Shown: positions 1 through 10,630, counted from the stretch's first letter. The stretch: 64,000 bases of DNA from Effrenium voratum (GCA_963377175.1 CAUJNA010003749.1:1343890-1407889); one strand, 5' to 3'. The notes: a model not told the origin generated them from the sequence alone. Numbers and translations are program-made.

Positions 1-132
1 ATTCTGTCCAGGTATCCTGCAGCACATGGCTTGCTAAATCGGCGGGTTTCGGAACTGAAGGGGTATTGGACTGGGAAGTCAACCCACCCTTGGAAAAGAA
101 ACCAGTGAATCCAAGCAAATGAGTTCGCGAGC

Positions 133-197
133 CTCCTCATCCACGTCGTGCGGGTGCTTGTAGGCGAGAAACTCGTAAATGTTGCAAATGCCGGTGC
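133..197 (-). CDS. glk: Glucokinase exon: TGICNIYEFLAYKHP segment
   Basis: Acceptor CCAG|G at 198-199 and phase 2 start continue the preceding VVSG. The 65 nt encode GTGICNIYEFLAYKHP and an acidic tail, matching the conserved SGxGxxNIYEFL block of glucokinase. The donor chosen is GAGGAG|GC; GATGAG|GA three bases earlier would also keep frame. The gene continues past the left edge. Confidence 0.8.
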
Positions 198-3100
198 CTG
201 GCCATAGTGGAAAATCACAATCTCTCTGCAATGCAGCATTCTCATTGGTACTAGCGGCGACCACCGCCGCACGCAGGCCGGAAAACCAAAGTGGGCTCCC
301 TGGCGCAAAATGGGATCTGAATGATGTGAGTTCAAGCGTTTCAGCAGGTGGCTTGCAGGTCCAAGAAGATCTAGAAACAGCGCAATGCAGATTCAGTGCG
401 TTTCCTGAGATTGGAAAAAAATTGGCAAACCCCTGTGTCCCAAAGGTATGTGGGGATTGTGCATGTCATCCCCTTCCAGTAGGTGACAGTGCATATCCTA
501 GGTCCAATAGAGAGGTTAGAATAAGGGTACCAACTTTTTTCTGTAGTCTATTTTAGTGGGGGAACCCTCCCCCGAAAAAACAGGGGTGAGAAAGGGCACT
601 ACTGGGGGACCTAGTATCCGTTGCTCATCTCACGGGACCAAGACTCCGAGTCAAGGCTATATCTCATGCTTCTCCAAATTGCCAATCTGGCTCAACAAAC
701 CGGTCCCAAAATGGGCTGCCCTGGTAAGCGGAAACATGGACCAAAACTTGCGGTTTGCCCCTCCTCTTTAATTTTGAGCCACACCCATATGTTCAGTGTA
801 GCCATGCGTAGGGGGAAACCAAAGGGGATTTGGATCAGTGTATATGTTCAGTGGATCCACTCAGTGTAGTGCGTATTGGTTCCTCTTTGGGGGGTTTGGT
901 TTGAAAGGGAAAGGGAAACCAAAGCAAACCCAGTGAACATCCCACTCCCCACTAAAATAGACTAAAATGGGTGGTGCACCTACCCCACAATGATACCATT
1001 GGTAGGGAAGCCAAGGCAATCCACTTGCCCCGCTCTCAAAACCGGCACCTGACACCACTCGCTCCGTGGAGATCCGGTTCCCAGCGTTGGAGAACTTGAT
1101 CTTGAGGTACTTGAGCAACTGGGCGTGGGGCAAAAATAAGGTACCCCCAAAATGAAACCGCGGGTGGTTGCGAAATCCATTTGGCTGTGGTTGTTAAATA
1201 TATGTATATATATATACCCAAAATGAAACCCTGGTAAATGGAAACGAATTGGACTAAAACCTGCGGTTCCCTGGACCTTCAATATCCAAGTTACCCAACT
1301 GGAGGAATTGGGTGTGTCCAAAGGAAACCCCTCAAGGCCATTTTTGGGCGGGGAAGAGGGGGGTAACCTAAAACCAGACAAGCTCATTTGGCTTCTAAGA
1401 TGGTTACTACCCCCAAACCATTGTGTCATGTACATGTTCTATAAACAAATATACATATATATATATATATATGTATATAATACGTACCCGCTCCCCATGG
1501 ATCTACCTTCCTTCAGAAATCCCCTAGATTTGGCAGTGTGTTCTGCCTTTAGGGGCTTGGGGAAAACAACAAAAGGCTCATTCCAAAGACCATCTCCAAA
1601 CTCCCGAATAAAACTTCAGCCGGTTTGGATCTACGCCTGTCCTATTTCGAAGAAGGGGTTTGGTCAGAAAAAAAAAACGCGGAAACAAAACACAACTGCT
1701 ACGGTGGGTGGTTGCGAAAATCCCATTTTCGCACCACTTGCAAACCCATGGTTGAAACCGTTCGTGGGCATTTACAGGGAGAAGCCATCCTTTTAGGCTT
1801 TGCCAGGTGCGAAATGGATGTCGCAACCAGCCACAGCTATGTTTGAGCCAATTGACACGGACTGGGGCCAATGAACCGCAAGTAGAAGCAAAAAGAGCAA
1901 AGCAGGCCAAAGCAGACAAATGAAGAGGTTAAAAAAAAACATAAACAACAACAACAAAAACAAAAATCTGGAGCCAATGACCCACAAGTAAACTAATCTA
2001 AAGTGTACTGTTGGGTCATTGGCTCCAGAATTGTACGTCTTACTTTTTGACTTTTGGGCCGCTAGCTCCATAATTTGTCTGTTTTCCGATTTTTACGTTT
2101 TACATTTGGTCCGCTAAGGAGTGTATGGTTTAATCATGGGTTATCGGTGAACACTGCTACCCCCCCCGCTGGTGGGGTTGGGTTGTTTTGGTCGGCCACA
2201 GTTGCAGTTGACAGTTGGCAGTTGACATTTGGCAGTAAACAGACACAGAAGGTGCTTGCATCTCCTAACCAAACCTCAGCTTCGGAATAGGACAGGTTTA
2301 GGGTGTAGGGTTTATATAGGGTATTGGGCTTACTTGCTCAGGTTTATAGGAATCGCACCTCTTTCATGTAGATTGTGCTCTTCACAAAGCATTGCCTTTT
2401 TTGTTTGATGTTCATGGGGGACAAACAAAACACAAATACGTTCAAATACTCTTGCCTTGGACTTCAACAAGAGTTGAGGATATAAACAAATTTCATTTCC
2501 CAGAGGGTCCAAGTACCTCCTGAGGATGGCTGGGGGGTAAAAAGGGGGTCTGAGTACCTCCTTAGGAACCAAGGCACCCTCTGGGTTTTAATTGTATTCA
2601 AAATAGACAAAGAATGTGTTGATTGGAGTTGCTAATTCAACTAGGTCCTCCAGATTTGAGAGGTTAGAAGAAGGGGACCGACTTTTTCTCTGTAGTTTGT
2701 TTTAGTAGGGGAACCAAAAGAAGGGTGAGAAAGGGCACCTAGCTGGGGGACCTAGTCTCTGGGTTTAGAAGTATTCAAATTAGACAAAGAATCTTTTGAT
2801 TGGAGTTGTTCATTCAAAGACAAACTTGTTGGCTCCTTTTCCCCTTGACCTTTCCGCCTCCAGCTTCAGCTCGTCCGAGCCGGCGCCCCGAGGGCCGAAC
2901 TCCCCGTGCTGGCCTAAAGGTGCGGAGGCCGGAGAAGAAAAACCACCAAACCGGAGGAGGAAGAAAAACACCGTGTCCGGGGGGATTTTCGATTTGGTTT
3001 TTGACACATGGCTGTGGGTCAAAACCCTGTACCCCTGGAAAAAAAAAAACACATCAAACTAGGTGGTACGTGGGTGTTCATCCGCCCCCAAAATGGAGGC

Positions 3101-6100
3101 ATAGGTTATGACCCATGGCCACATATTTTACAGAGGTGGCTTAATTAAGGAACATCTACCATCCCTCTACCATTGCCTTTTTTCCATTGTTTTTGTTTGT
3201 TGTTGACGTGGGTGGTTGCTTGAATTGATCGCTGATATCTATGGCTTCTCCGCAAAAAGCCTCCTCAAAGGCCCAACTCCCAGGGGGAAAGGCTCCTCCA
3301 GTAGGGAATGAGGGAATGAACCGTTTTGGGGTACCCTTAAAGGAAGCCACAACAAACAGTTTACTAGGCCCTCCAGATTTGAGAGGTTAGAAGAAGTTGG
3401 TACCAACTTTTTTTTCGGTTTTGTCTATTCTAGCAGGGGAACCCTCCCAACAAAAAAGAAATGGTACGAGTAAAGGGCACTGCTGGGGGATAGGTAGAGA
3501 GGGCCCGAAACTGTTGCTCTTCGGGCTTGCAGGCTTGCTGGAGAACAGCGGTTTCTCTACACCATCCGCGCCTGCAATGAAAATAACACAAGGACATTCA
3601 AGTGCAGCACCATGTATTACCCACCCACCCCCAACCTGCTCTTCTCTATTTGGGGAGTGGTTCTCCCGAAGCTGGGGCAGGGTGAACCCAAAATCACCTA
3701 CCAAAAAGGGTTGAACAAGACCGGGTGAAGCAAAATTTGGGTATAACAAATCTAAAACTAGGGACAAGCCAACTTTCAGAAAAACAAACCTAAGATTAGG
3801 GACCCAAAAATGCCAATCCCCAAAAACAGGCACTCTTCGCCTCACAAAAAAAAGAAAAACAAGCAAAAATCGGAGCCCCGCCCACTTCGACCAATCGACC
3901 TCTCGAGCGAGCGGAATCAATCGCCGCCTTCGCTGGGGAAGCACTTGTAGTCCCCGGAGGTGTTGTCGGCCACCAGGAAGCACTGCCCCAGGCCTCGAAA
4001 CGGCGGCGCGAAGCGCGGCTTCGCGGTGAAAGGGCGGCATGGAATGATCACGGCAGAAGATTGCACGTTTTGACTTGTTTTGCAGGCCCAAAGGGTCCCT
4101 TGGTACCTGAGGAGGAACTCAAACCCCTTTTTACCCCCCAAAGGAGTTGGAAATAGAAGGTGATCACCTTTTGGCACCTCTACTAAAAATGGACCAAAAT
4201 GGGAAAACCAAAAGGGCAGATCCGGTCGATTCGCTTTGGGCAACTGAGTGGTTTACAGGCCCAGAGGGTCCCTTGGTACCTAAGGAACTCAGACCCCTTT
4301 TTACCCCAAAGCCATCCTCAGGTACCAAGGGACCCTCATGGGGGTTGATCAACATTCCTGAACCCCAAATGACCAGAAATCAGGGGAAGATAGCTTCGCA
4401 CCCAGTGGGATCTCGCTTCATTTTTTAACTTTTGGCAAAACATCCATGAAGTCAATGATTGCCATGATGGACCATCTGGCATTTTGGACTGGGACTTTTG
4501 CTTCCATTCTCCGAGTTGACCGGCGACCAGTATGAAAAGAAAACGGTGCGGCTTCGAGTTTGAACTGCTTCGGTTAGAACAAGCTGGTACCATTTTTTCT
4601 GTAGTCTAATTATTTTAGTCGGGGAACCCTCCCAACTAAAGGGGTGAGAGGTCGGGCACGCTGGGGGAACATTTCCCTTGTGAGCACGTCATCATCTTCT
4701 TGACTCGGAGGACTTGCTCTTCCCCCCCCCCCATTTCCCGACACCCCCTCCCTTGGTGGAGACTCATCCTCCTTTGGCGAGTTCGGGCTTTTCGAGCGGT
4801 CTGCAAACCTCGGTTGCTTTCTGCTCTCCTGCTAAAAGTAACCTTTAGTGGTTTAATGGAAAACCCATTGGTTGGCAAAAAAGTTGAAGTCCTAACATGC
4901 AAGCAAAATGCACCAAAGAAACATGACTCTGCAAAAAGTGGTTTCTTGGGCCCACTGACTCATGACTTTACCTGGCTAGTGTCAACTCTGGCGGCCTAGA
5001 ATGGGATGGGACCATATTAAAATATGCTAATGGGGCAATCCCGTGTCTTGTCACTTTGAAGGGAGACAACCCCGGTTTCCCAACTTTCGCAACCATACAT
5101 TTTCTTGCTGGTCAGCAATGAGGGAATGAGCAGTTTTGGGGTCCCCTCAAAGGAAACCACAACAACTAGTTTACTAGGTCCTCCAGTAGAGAGGATAGAA
5201 TAAGGGTACCAACGTTTTTCTTTTTTTTTCCGGTTTTGTCTACTTTAGTAGGGGAACCGAATCTCCACACCAAAAACGAAACGGGCGAGAGGTCGGGCAC
5301 CTAGATGCATCCCCCGAAGCGCTCCAGGCGCGCGCCTGTGCCCGCGCCCACGCAGGCGATGTTCCCATTGTCCATGGGCGCCACGTCGTTGAGGGGGGTC
5401 ACCTGGCTCCCGGTTTGTTCTCCGGAAATTTCGGGGGCTCAAAGGGAGCCCTTTAAAGCCATCCCAAAAAAGTAGCCTTTTGGGTGGCTTCGTTTTGGGC
5501 TTCCCTTTAAAACCAACCCACAAAAAGCAGTACCCTGAGAAAAAGACACCTAGATCCGGCTGCGACTTTTAAGTAGCGGACCCTGCTGACATTCTTTAGG
5601 TTGATATTCATGTCCACCAACAACTTTTCATGTTGTTCGATTGAACTATTAGCCAAATTTATCTAAGGGTGACTTTTGGGCCAATTCCAGCTGAGTCATC
5701 ATCAAAACCTGGTCCTAAAATGGTCTACCCAAAACCATGTAAATAATTAAGCTGCATCCATTTGTGGTTGGGATTGCTACTAAACCTCCGTTTGCTTAAG
5801 TCCCCTGGGAAAAAAATAATAATTCCAGTAGTGATAGATTTCCTTTAAAACCAACAGGGGAAAATGAGACATATTCTTCAAATGGAAGTAATCTTCATCT
5901 ACCCGGGTTTTGAGCACGTGGCTCGAGTGAGCTTCTTTGGGAGGCGACGTTTCTTCCTGCAATCTCCGGAGCCGTGGGCGTGGGCAACGGTGCAGGGACC
6001 ATGCGGTTCATGGGGGCAACAGAGCGTTGTTCAAACTGGGGGCATCCCTGATCTCCGAGGGACGCAGCAAGGGAAACTGGTGCCATCGATTTCTGGCGCA

Positions 6101-9100
6101 AGGACCTTGCAGATTGTTGACAGTTGAGTGGATTGGTGGATTGGTCTTTACAACCATCTGGCACCTGCCAGCGGTTTAAACACGTTTAAGGGGGGCATGT
6201 GACTCACGGTAAAGATTTACTGTGTCCCCAATTGACATAGGATTTTGGTGAGTACCCACGATTTCCTCTTGGTATTTTGGTGAGTGGGCCCCAGGTCATC
6301 CGGCAGATGGCAAACGGAACATAATGCCTGCCCAAATCGCTTGGGTAGGGTTGCTTTGCTGGTGCACGCGTTTGGGGGGGGTCCCAGAGCCCAAACGCCC
6401 CCCGAATTTTCGCAGCCCTCGATTTGTTTCTCGCTCAAAGCTTAAAGCTCACATTCAATGGCCTAATTGCGATATGCTTGACTCACTGCAATCTAGAGAG
6501 CCCAACTTTCAAAGCAACCCACCAACCTGCACGTGGGTCTTTCGGCTCGGCCCACGGTTGTGAGAACTTGCCCTTGTGATGCCAAAGTGAAATTTTGCTC
6601 CCACCCCCCCCCCACCCCCCCCCCCACCCCCAAAAAAAAAGCATTCACCATCATGATCCTCGCATGCTCGTGCGTCCCCGTTTCCCCTCCAGAACCCGAT
6701 GGCTCGTTTTGTTCCAAAAACTCGTGATCAGCAGGCTCGCGCGCCCGTTTCCCCCAGAACTTTCGATGGCTCCGTTTAGATTCAACGTCCAGAACCCAGA
6801 ACCCGTAGCTCCGGTTGTTCCAAAACCCTCGCCTCATCATCTCCCAAGGTCAACATGCCGTAGCCCTGCGCCACAAAGTCGTTGATCAGCTCCACCTAAC
6901 GAAGGCGAAGGCCGAAGGCTCGAAAACGCGCGCCTTCGGCTGAGCTCGAGCCGGGATGATGGCTGACTCGTGTTTTTGGGAACGAATCTGGGTTTGCCCA
7001 GCACCCAGCATGGAAAAGCGAGGGAGTTAATCAGATGATTTGTTGAAAATACCGGAGCTGTTGCACAACCAAGCAACAAAACCTGGGTTCCGCCTGTGCT
7101 TTTGAGCCTCGCAACTGAACCAGCGCAAATTCCAAGAGTCAAGCTAGCAGCAAAACTGGTCTTGAGAACTCTTTCGGCCTGGACCTGGATCGTCAACCTT
7201 GAGCGTCAAGCAGTCGGGCATCGTAGTCGGGCAGGGCATCCATCTGTGACGGAAGTCGTTTCAGGGTCAAGGCTCCCTTTAGCATGTCCCAGAAAAAAAA
7301 TCCCTTGGAACCTAAGGCACTCAGACCCCTTTTTGACCCAGGAGTTATGCTCAGGTACCTTAAGGGACCCTTTTGGGTGTGTTTCTACATGGCATCCGGC
7401 TTCTCTATCAGGAGTACCTACTCCAGGGTTGTGGAATCATGCAGGATGAGGTATATCCGGCGATGTCCTCCTCAGTGGCCCCCAACACACCAGTGCAATG
7501 AAGGGACGGAAGGTCATGATTCTCGAAACACAGAATCGGAGCCCCCATATTAAAACCCTGGAGGAAACCTCTAGATAATGCTCCACTTTTCTGCACACTC
7601 GAAATGAACGGATGCAACTCACTTGTAAACTTCGGGATACGTGACGATACCTATCCCCGGAAAAGGTGCCAAATGACGGCATGAAGCAAGCGACCTGAGT
7701 CTTAGCATTGCCACCTGACGAAGAGAGGACCTGTGATTGCAACTTTCAAAGGACTGGCTTCCTGGTTGCCATTCGGTGACCCCCCTTGACACAGACCGGA
7801 AAACAGCCGGTGTTGTAAAAAAGTATAAAAACTGAAAAACAACAAAACACAATCAGCAAGATAACCAGAATCCACCAACTTCAGAGGGGAAAATTCGTCA
7901 CTTTGGAAAACCAGTTGGGGGGGGGGTCAACAACTTAAAAGCGGCGCAAAAACAAAACAAAACTTCACGGCCTTCACCCACGGAAAGAAACACAAAAACG
8001 ACCGGTTTTGGGGTGCGACTGCTTGGCGCCAGCCTTGCCGATCTTCAGCTCCTCCTGCGTTTGGGTCGGTTTTGAACCGTATGGCCATGGGTGAAAAGCC
8101 CGGTACCCCCCAGTGAACATCCCAATCCCCACAAAAATAGACTAAATGGGCGGTGCACCTACCCCAAAATGGTACCATTGGTTTTGACCCACAGCCGTCT
8201 GGGCATGTTTTTTTGTTTTTTTTCGGCGACATGAATCTGGGCTGTCCGTTTTCGGATCCCCCGCTAAAAGTGACTTCCTTTTAGTGGGTTAAATTCGGAA
8301 ATCCTGCCACAAAACACTAAAAAGCAAAAGGCTAAGGAACCGGATGGCTGGGAGCCACCAAGGAATATGGATCCCCTGTAAGCTGTGATGAATTCGTTGT
8401 AGCTACAGGGGGCTGAAATTATTGTAGCCGCTGTAACTACAAAGGATCTCAATAGCGACCCTTTGGTGGACATCATTTAGGTTGGGATGTGTGTCCACCA
8501 ACCACCTTTGAGGTTGTTCCCCATAACACATCATAGCCAATCTGGGTATGTCGTTTCAAAATAGGAGCCAAAACATGGCGGTTCTCCTTTTTGGCATTCT
8601 TCTCCTTCTCGATAAGAGACACACCCGTGCGGGTGTGTTGCACATAGGATATGGACCCCCGCAACTGGGGGTCAATACATCCCCTTAAAAGGGACGCATG
8701 GTTTGCAGTGGCGCCGGATTCCATGATACGATGGCAGCAAGGGCGACATCTTTTGTCCAAAAAGCACAGCTGGGGCCCCCAAAAAACAACCTATTGAAAC
8801 ACCAATTGAAACACGAACCTATTGAAACCTATTGAAACCCAACCCATTGGCAAACAAACACCACCTATTGAAACACGCCTCAACACGCCGATCCAAAAAG
8901 GAATCAGAAGGGATTTGAGGTCACAGGGCTTGGTTCCCTGGGGGTGGATAAGGAAGATCCCCAAGCAAACCACAGGGGTCCAGTTCCTCATCTTATGGGG
9001 GGAGTTTAAAGTCACGGGGAAACGGATAAAACCCATGAACCGAGCCAATTGAGCATTGCTCCCTTTAGGGTCATCTGGCAACTCCCAGAAAGAAAACCAG

Positions 9101-10031
9101 CAGCCAACAAAATTCCACACAGGTTGGTGAACCCTGTGTGTTTTAGACCCTGGACAACAAAGCGAGACGCGCGCCGCGATCTTATCCACTAGCCCGGAGA
9201 CTTCAATCAGATTCAACCTTCATGGATCCTTGCAACCCATTCGAGCAATTGGTTGGTTCGTAGTGCAATCCCAGAGAGTGCCCAACCATTCAAAAAGGCT
9301 TAAGGGACAAAGGGAAATTCAGAAGTGGCCTGTTTCCCTTGGCACAGGAGCTCCTAGCGGCCGTTCCGAAAAAAAGCCCACAGAATACGCTGCTTCCTCA
9401 ATCCCAACTGGGTGTGGCTCAAAATGAAACGATCGGAGGGGCCAACCGCAGGTTTTGAAGTCCATTCCACTTACCAGGGCAGCCCATTTTGGGTACTGGT
9501 TTTTTGGAGCCACTGCCAACTGGAAATCTCGGATGGTTTTGGAAAAGATCGCAAAGTTAGGGCCTAAGGGCTCGGTTTGTTGACGCTTTGGGCCCGACCC
9601 ATAGGGCCCGACTGATGCCGGAAGTCGTGGGGCTTGTTTTTTATGTGTTTTTTTTATATGTTTTTTTCCGGGGCCTCCAAAATGGGGTAAAACTGAGAAC
9701 TGGAGATCGGCAATGAGCCAATTGGTGGTTTGGTTTGGTTTGGTTTGGCTTGGCTTGGTTTGGTTTGGTGGTTTCTCCATTTACCCTCTACAAAAGGGAG
9801 CTAGGCTCTTGTTCAAACCCTCAAGCCTGGTTGACGTTGGAAGGGGAGCAAAAATTTCAATTTTAGCAGCTAAGGGGGGATTTGCCACTAAACCACAATA
9901 AGCAAAACATGTAAATTGTTTCCTAACCACAACCCTCAAGCCACCAATGCAAACAGCCCGGGGGTACCTGAGATTTCAGGTCCTCCAGCTCTGCACCATT
10001 CAGGATCCAGTCCAGGTTCGTGAAGCGGCAC
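133..10031 (-). CDS. glk: Glucokinase, central and C-terminal exon block (partial gene)
   Basis: Glucokinase (bacterial Glk type, ASKHA fold) phosphorylates glucose with ATP in the cytosol. Eight exons read right to left join in phase: 9983-10031, 8034-8054, 6833-6895, 5336-5402, 3928-3993, 2858-2913, 1049-1118 and 133-197. The joined frame gives recognisable family blocks: CRFTNLDWILNGAELE, VELINDFVAQGYGMLTL (catalytic ND), NIACVGAGTGLGQCFL (phosphate-binding GAGTG), DYKCFPSEG, HGEFGPR, and ISTERVVSGTGICNIYEFL. Each motif falls in the order known for the family. The last ~90 residues should lie left of the window. Donors are mostly GC. The N-terminal exons are not adjacent; they lie at 50795-56340. 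Confidence in the family is high; individual ends rest on phase logic. Confidence 0.87.
498..614. repeat. MITE-A copy 1 (117 bp, full length)
   Basis: Non-autonomous inverted-repeat element. It starts CTAGGTCC and ends GGGGGACCTAG. Its core (GAGGTTAGAATAAGGGTACC, then a T-rich run, TAGTCTATTTTAGTGGGGGAACCCTCC and AGAAAGGGCAC) recurs in every copy. It lies in the intron between the two leftmost glucokinase exons. Confidence 0.85.
685..790. repeat. Family D inverted-repeat element
   Basis: Begins near CTGGCTCAACAAACCGG and ends TTTTGAGCCACACCC. Related copies are at 9410-9518 (reverse orientation), 34704-34812 and 50525-50637. The 50525 copy has the clearest terminal inverted repeat, GGCTGTGGCTCAAAA / TTTTGAGCCACAGCC. 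The middle carries CATGGACCAAAACCTGCGG. Confidence 0.7.
895..1012. repeat. Family E element, diverged
   Basis: Contains CAGTGAACATCCCA, ACTAAAATAGACTAAAATGG and GGTGCACCTACCCCA, shared with 8078-8200. It ends about 37 bp from a glucokinase exon. Confidence 0.55.
1049..1118 (-). CDS. glk: Glucokinase exon: LLKYLK...STERVVSG segment
   Basis: The 70 nt encode LLKYLKIKF followed by NRISTERVVSG, the ERVVSG block typical of Glk. The acceptor CAG|T lacks the usual following G. The donor TCAG|GT is the only canonical GT in this gene's block. Phase 0 in, phase 1 out, matching both neighbours. Confidence 0.85.
2499..2585. repeat. Family C inverted-repeat element
   Basis: About 87 bp with ends CCCAGAGGGTCC and ACCCTCTGGG and core AAGTACCTCCTGAGGATGGC, GGGGTAAAAAGG, CTGAGTACCTCCTTAGG. 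Other copies: 4257-4340, 4085-4142 (partial), 7300-7372, 16937-17142 (split by ~100 bp), 29622-29717, 36663-36762, 41395-41462. Confidence 0.8.
2641..2756. repeat. MITE-A copy 2
   Basis: Starts CTAGGTCCTCCAG and ends CTGGGGGACCTAG, a near-perfect 13-bp terminal inverted repeat. This is the 'atttgagagg' sub-type. It lies ~100 bp from the glucokinase exon at 2858. Confidence 0.87.
2858..2913 (-). CDS. glk: Glucokinase exon: HGEFGPR segment
   Basis: The 56 nt run from acceptor TTTAG|G to donor CTGGAG|GC and encode QHGEFGPRGAGSDELKLE. This matches the conserved 'EGGHxxFAPR..L' stretch of Glk that follows the FPSEG block. The join to LLKYLK in the next exon needs the GC donor; the nearby AAAG|GT would break the frame. 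Confidence 0.83.
3008..3128. repeat. Family E element
   Basis: Starts GGCTGTGGGTCAAAACCC and ends TTATGACCCATGGCC, with an ATCCGCCCCCAAAATGG core. Other copies: 8078-8200, 33887-33975, 37785-37890, and diverged copies at 895-1012 and 25205-25308. Confidence 0.7.
3300..3360. repeat. Family G element fragment
   Basis: GGGAATGAGGGAATGAACCGTTTTGGGG followed by AAAGGAAGCCACAACAA. Other copies: 5112-5176, 35213-35325, 37556-37632 (reverse) and 39623-39721, the last with clear inverted ends. Confidence 0.65.
3364..3493. repeat. MITE-A copy 3
   Basis: Left end CTAGGCCCTCCAG; the right end is degraded to CTGGGGGATAG. The TTTTTCGGTTTTGTCTATT variant of the core is present. Confidence 0.8.
3928..3993 (-). 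CDS. glk: Glucokinase exon: GLGQCFL...FPSEG segment
   Basis: 66 nt from acceptor TCGAG|G to donor CGAAG|GC. It completes the GAGTG phosphate loop as GLGQCFLVADN and encodes DYKCFPSEG, the signature before the GH(x)EF block. Reading through the donor would give a stop six bases later, which supports the GC donor. Confidence 0.88.
4257..4340. repeat. Family C element, reverse orientation
   Basis: CCCAGAGGGTCCCTTGGTACC at the left and ACCAAGGGACCCTCATGGG at the right. A second partial copy (4085-4142) lies just upstream. Confidence 0.7.
4571..4670. repeat. MITE-A copy 4, 5'-truncated
   Basis: Core GGTACCATTTTTTCTGTAGTC through GTCGGGCACGCTGGGGGAAC. The left terminal repeat is missing and the right end lacks CTAG. 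Confidence 0.7.
4811..4917. repeat. Family B stem-loop element
   Basis: CTCCTGCTAAAAGTAACCTTTAGTGG forms a short stem, followed by TTAATGGAAAACCCATTGG and TTGGCAAAAAAGTTGAAGTCC. Other copies: 8247-8348, 16393-16507, 17650-17752, 53308-53390, 57978-58090, 59568-59666, 60018-60083, and a 3' part at 49596-49664. Confidence 0.75.
5174..5304. repeat. MITE-A copy 5, next to a glucokinase exon
   Basis: Left end CTAGGTCCTCCAG. The right end stops at GGGCACCTAG without the final CTGGGGGACCTAG. Only 31 bp separate it from the donor of the exon at 5336. Confidence 0.8.
5336..5402 (-). CDS. glk: Glucokinase exon: NIACVGAGTG phosphate loop
   Basis: 67 nt from acceptor GCCAG|GTG to donor CACAG|GC. It encodes VTPLNDVAPMDNG and IACVGAGTG. 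GAGTG with the next exon's LGQ is the ATP phosphate-binding loop of glucokinase. Reading past the donor gives a frame that ends in the adjacent MITE-A, so splicing at the GC is needed. Confidence 0.88.
5575..5650. repeat. Family F element
   Basis: GACATTCTTTAGG ... ATGTCCACCAACAAC. Better copies at 8453-8530, 10548-10630 and 33783-33870 share CGACCCTTTGGTGGACA and GTCCACCAACCACTT, which are inverted relative to each other (GGTGGACA / TGTCCACC). Confidence 0.6.
5793..5893. repeat. Family I element
   Basis: CCAGTAGTGATAGATTTCC then TTAAAACCAACAGGGG and ACATATTCTTC. Other copies: 30949-31025, 43258-43368, 48588-48632, 53448-53547, 56360-56424 (reverse). Confidence 0.65.
6833..6895 (-). CDS. glk: Glucokinase exon: VELINDFVAQGYG
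   Basis: 63 nt, phase 0 both ends, acceptor GTTAG|GTG, donor GATGAG|GC. It encodes VELINDFVAQGYGMLTLGDDE. LINDF(x)AxGYG contains the catalytic aspartate and glucose-binding asparagine region of Glk; this is the single strongest family signature in the window. Confidence 0.9.
7198..7243 (-). CDS. Orphan exon-like segment inside a glucokinase intron
   Basis: 46 nt between CACAG| and CAAG|GTTGAC read MDALPDYDARLLDAQ. Composition and splice-like flanks look coding. Its length is not a multiple of three while both glucokinase neighbours are phase 0, so it does not fit that transcript. It could be a relic or belong to another transcript. Confidence 0.25.
8034..8054 (-). CDS. glk: Glucokinase 21-nt micro-exon (EELKIGK)
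   Basis: Seven codons between acceptor CGCAG|GAG and donor CAAG|GC. Joining AELE from the previous exon and VELINDF from the next gives ...EEELKIGKVELINDF. This is the expected helix before the LINDF motif. Short, but phase and family sequence agree. Confidence 0.75.
8078..8200. repeat. Family E element, reverse
   Basis: TATGGCCATGGGTGAAAAG ... ATTGGTTTTGACCCACAGCCGT. It contains CCCAGTGAACATCCCAATCC and ACTAAATGGGCGGTGCACC. Confidence 0.65.
8247..8348. repeat. Family B element (GGCTGGGAGCCACC sub-type)
   Basis: CCCCGCTAAAAGTGAC and CCTTTTAGTGGGTTAAAT, then CACTAAAAAGCAAAAGGC and GGATGGCTGGGAGCCACC. The same tail is seen at 17650-17752, 49596-49664 and 59568-59666. Confidence 0.65.
8453..8530. 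repeat. Family F element
   Basis: CGACCCTTTGGTGGACATC ... GTGTCCACCAACCACCTTTG. Good match to 10548-10630. Confidence 0.65.
9410..9518. repeat. Family D element, reverse
   Basis: GGTGTGGCTCAAAATGAAAC, then AACCGCAGGTTTTGAAGTCC, GGGCAGCCCATTTTGGG and GGAGCCACTGCC: the reverse complement of the 685-790 layout. Confidence 0.65.
9829..9935. repeat. Family J element
   Basis: GTTGACGTTGGAAGGGGAGC ... GGGATTTGCCACTAAACCACAATAAGC ... TTTCCTAACCACAACC. Other copies: 18611-18722, 32189-32308, 43113-43222. Confidence 0.65.
9983..10031 (-). CDS. glk: Glucokinase exon: RFTNLDWILNGAELE
   Basis: 49 nt from acceptor CTGAG|G to donor CTGGAG|GA. It encodes CRFTNLDWILNGAELE, the conserved 'xxFTNxxWxIDGxxL' stretch of Glk. 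The GA donor is required to join EELKIGK in frame; reading on would give LEDLKSQ then GTACC. Confidence 0.85.
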
Positions 10032-10176
10032 CTCAGCACACCGCCCAACGTAGATCAATGTATACGTTATATATATACATATCATGTATTGTACATGTGT
10101 ATATGTGTATACATTTACATATGTATAAGTATATATCATACATATGTGTACATATATGTCTGTATATATGTGTATA

Positions 10177-10178
10177 TC

Positions 10179-10209
<31 letters not shown>

Positions 10210-10366
10210 TGTATGTATGTATGTATGTATGTATGTATGTATGTATGTATGTATGTATGTATGTATGTATGTATGTATGTATGTATGTATGTATGTATGT
10301 ATGTATGTATGTATGTATGTATGTATGTATGTATGTATGTATGTATGTATGTATGTATGTATGTGT
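10177..10366. repeat. (ATGT)n microsatellite
   Basis: Nearly perfect tetranucleotide array, with TATA/ATGT-rich shoulders from about 10060 to 10425. Because four is not a multiple of three, every frame is open (MYVC / TYIH repeats), so the long frames here are not genes. Confidence 0.97.
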
Positions 10367-10547
10367 GTGTATGTATGTATGTATGCATGTATGTATATAT
10401 ATATATATATATATACACATACATATTATGTATGGAAGGGATATGTGTCAAAGCTGGCCACATAGTTTGGTGGCTCTGTTTTCGGGTTCTGGCTAAACAA
10501 CATGAACACGGTAGCCTCAAATAACACACCCAGACAGGGAAGTGCAT

Positions 10548-10630
10548 AGACGGCGACCCTTTGGTGGACAGAATTCAGCGGGGATTCATGTCCACCAACC
10601 ACTTTGGCCGTGGTTGCCTATTGAACTTCG
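10548..10630. repeat. Family F element
   Basis: CGACCCTTTGGTGGACAGAATT ... CATGTCCACCAACCACTTTGG. Confidence 0.65.

Larger units (their letters stand above)
1119..2857. other. Intron with microsatellite and repeats, no gene seen
   Basis: Holds a TA/ATGT tract near 1444-1485, A-rich stretches near 1665 and 1930, the family C element at 2499-2585 and MITE-A copy 2. I see no further exon candidate. Confidence 0.5.

Noticed and set aside
3527..3612. Plus-strand exon reading FLYTIRACNENNTRTF
   Set aside because: Looks coding and has a GCAG acceptor, but no other plus-strand exon supports a gene there; kept only as a note.
5895..6164. Proline-rich minus-strand frame near 6000 as an exon
   Set aside because: Both strands look equally coding-like and no phase-compatible splice sites connect it to a neighbour.
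7198..7243. Extra glucokinase exon
   Set aside because: 46 nt between two phase-0 neighbours would shift the frame, and EELKIGK joins VELINDF directly.
9936..10547. Long open frames of MYVC or THIH repeats on both strands
   Set aside because: Direct translation of the (ATGT)n microsatellite; period four leaves all frames open.
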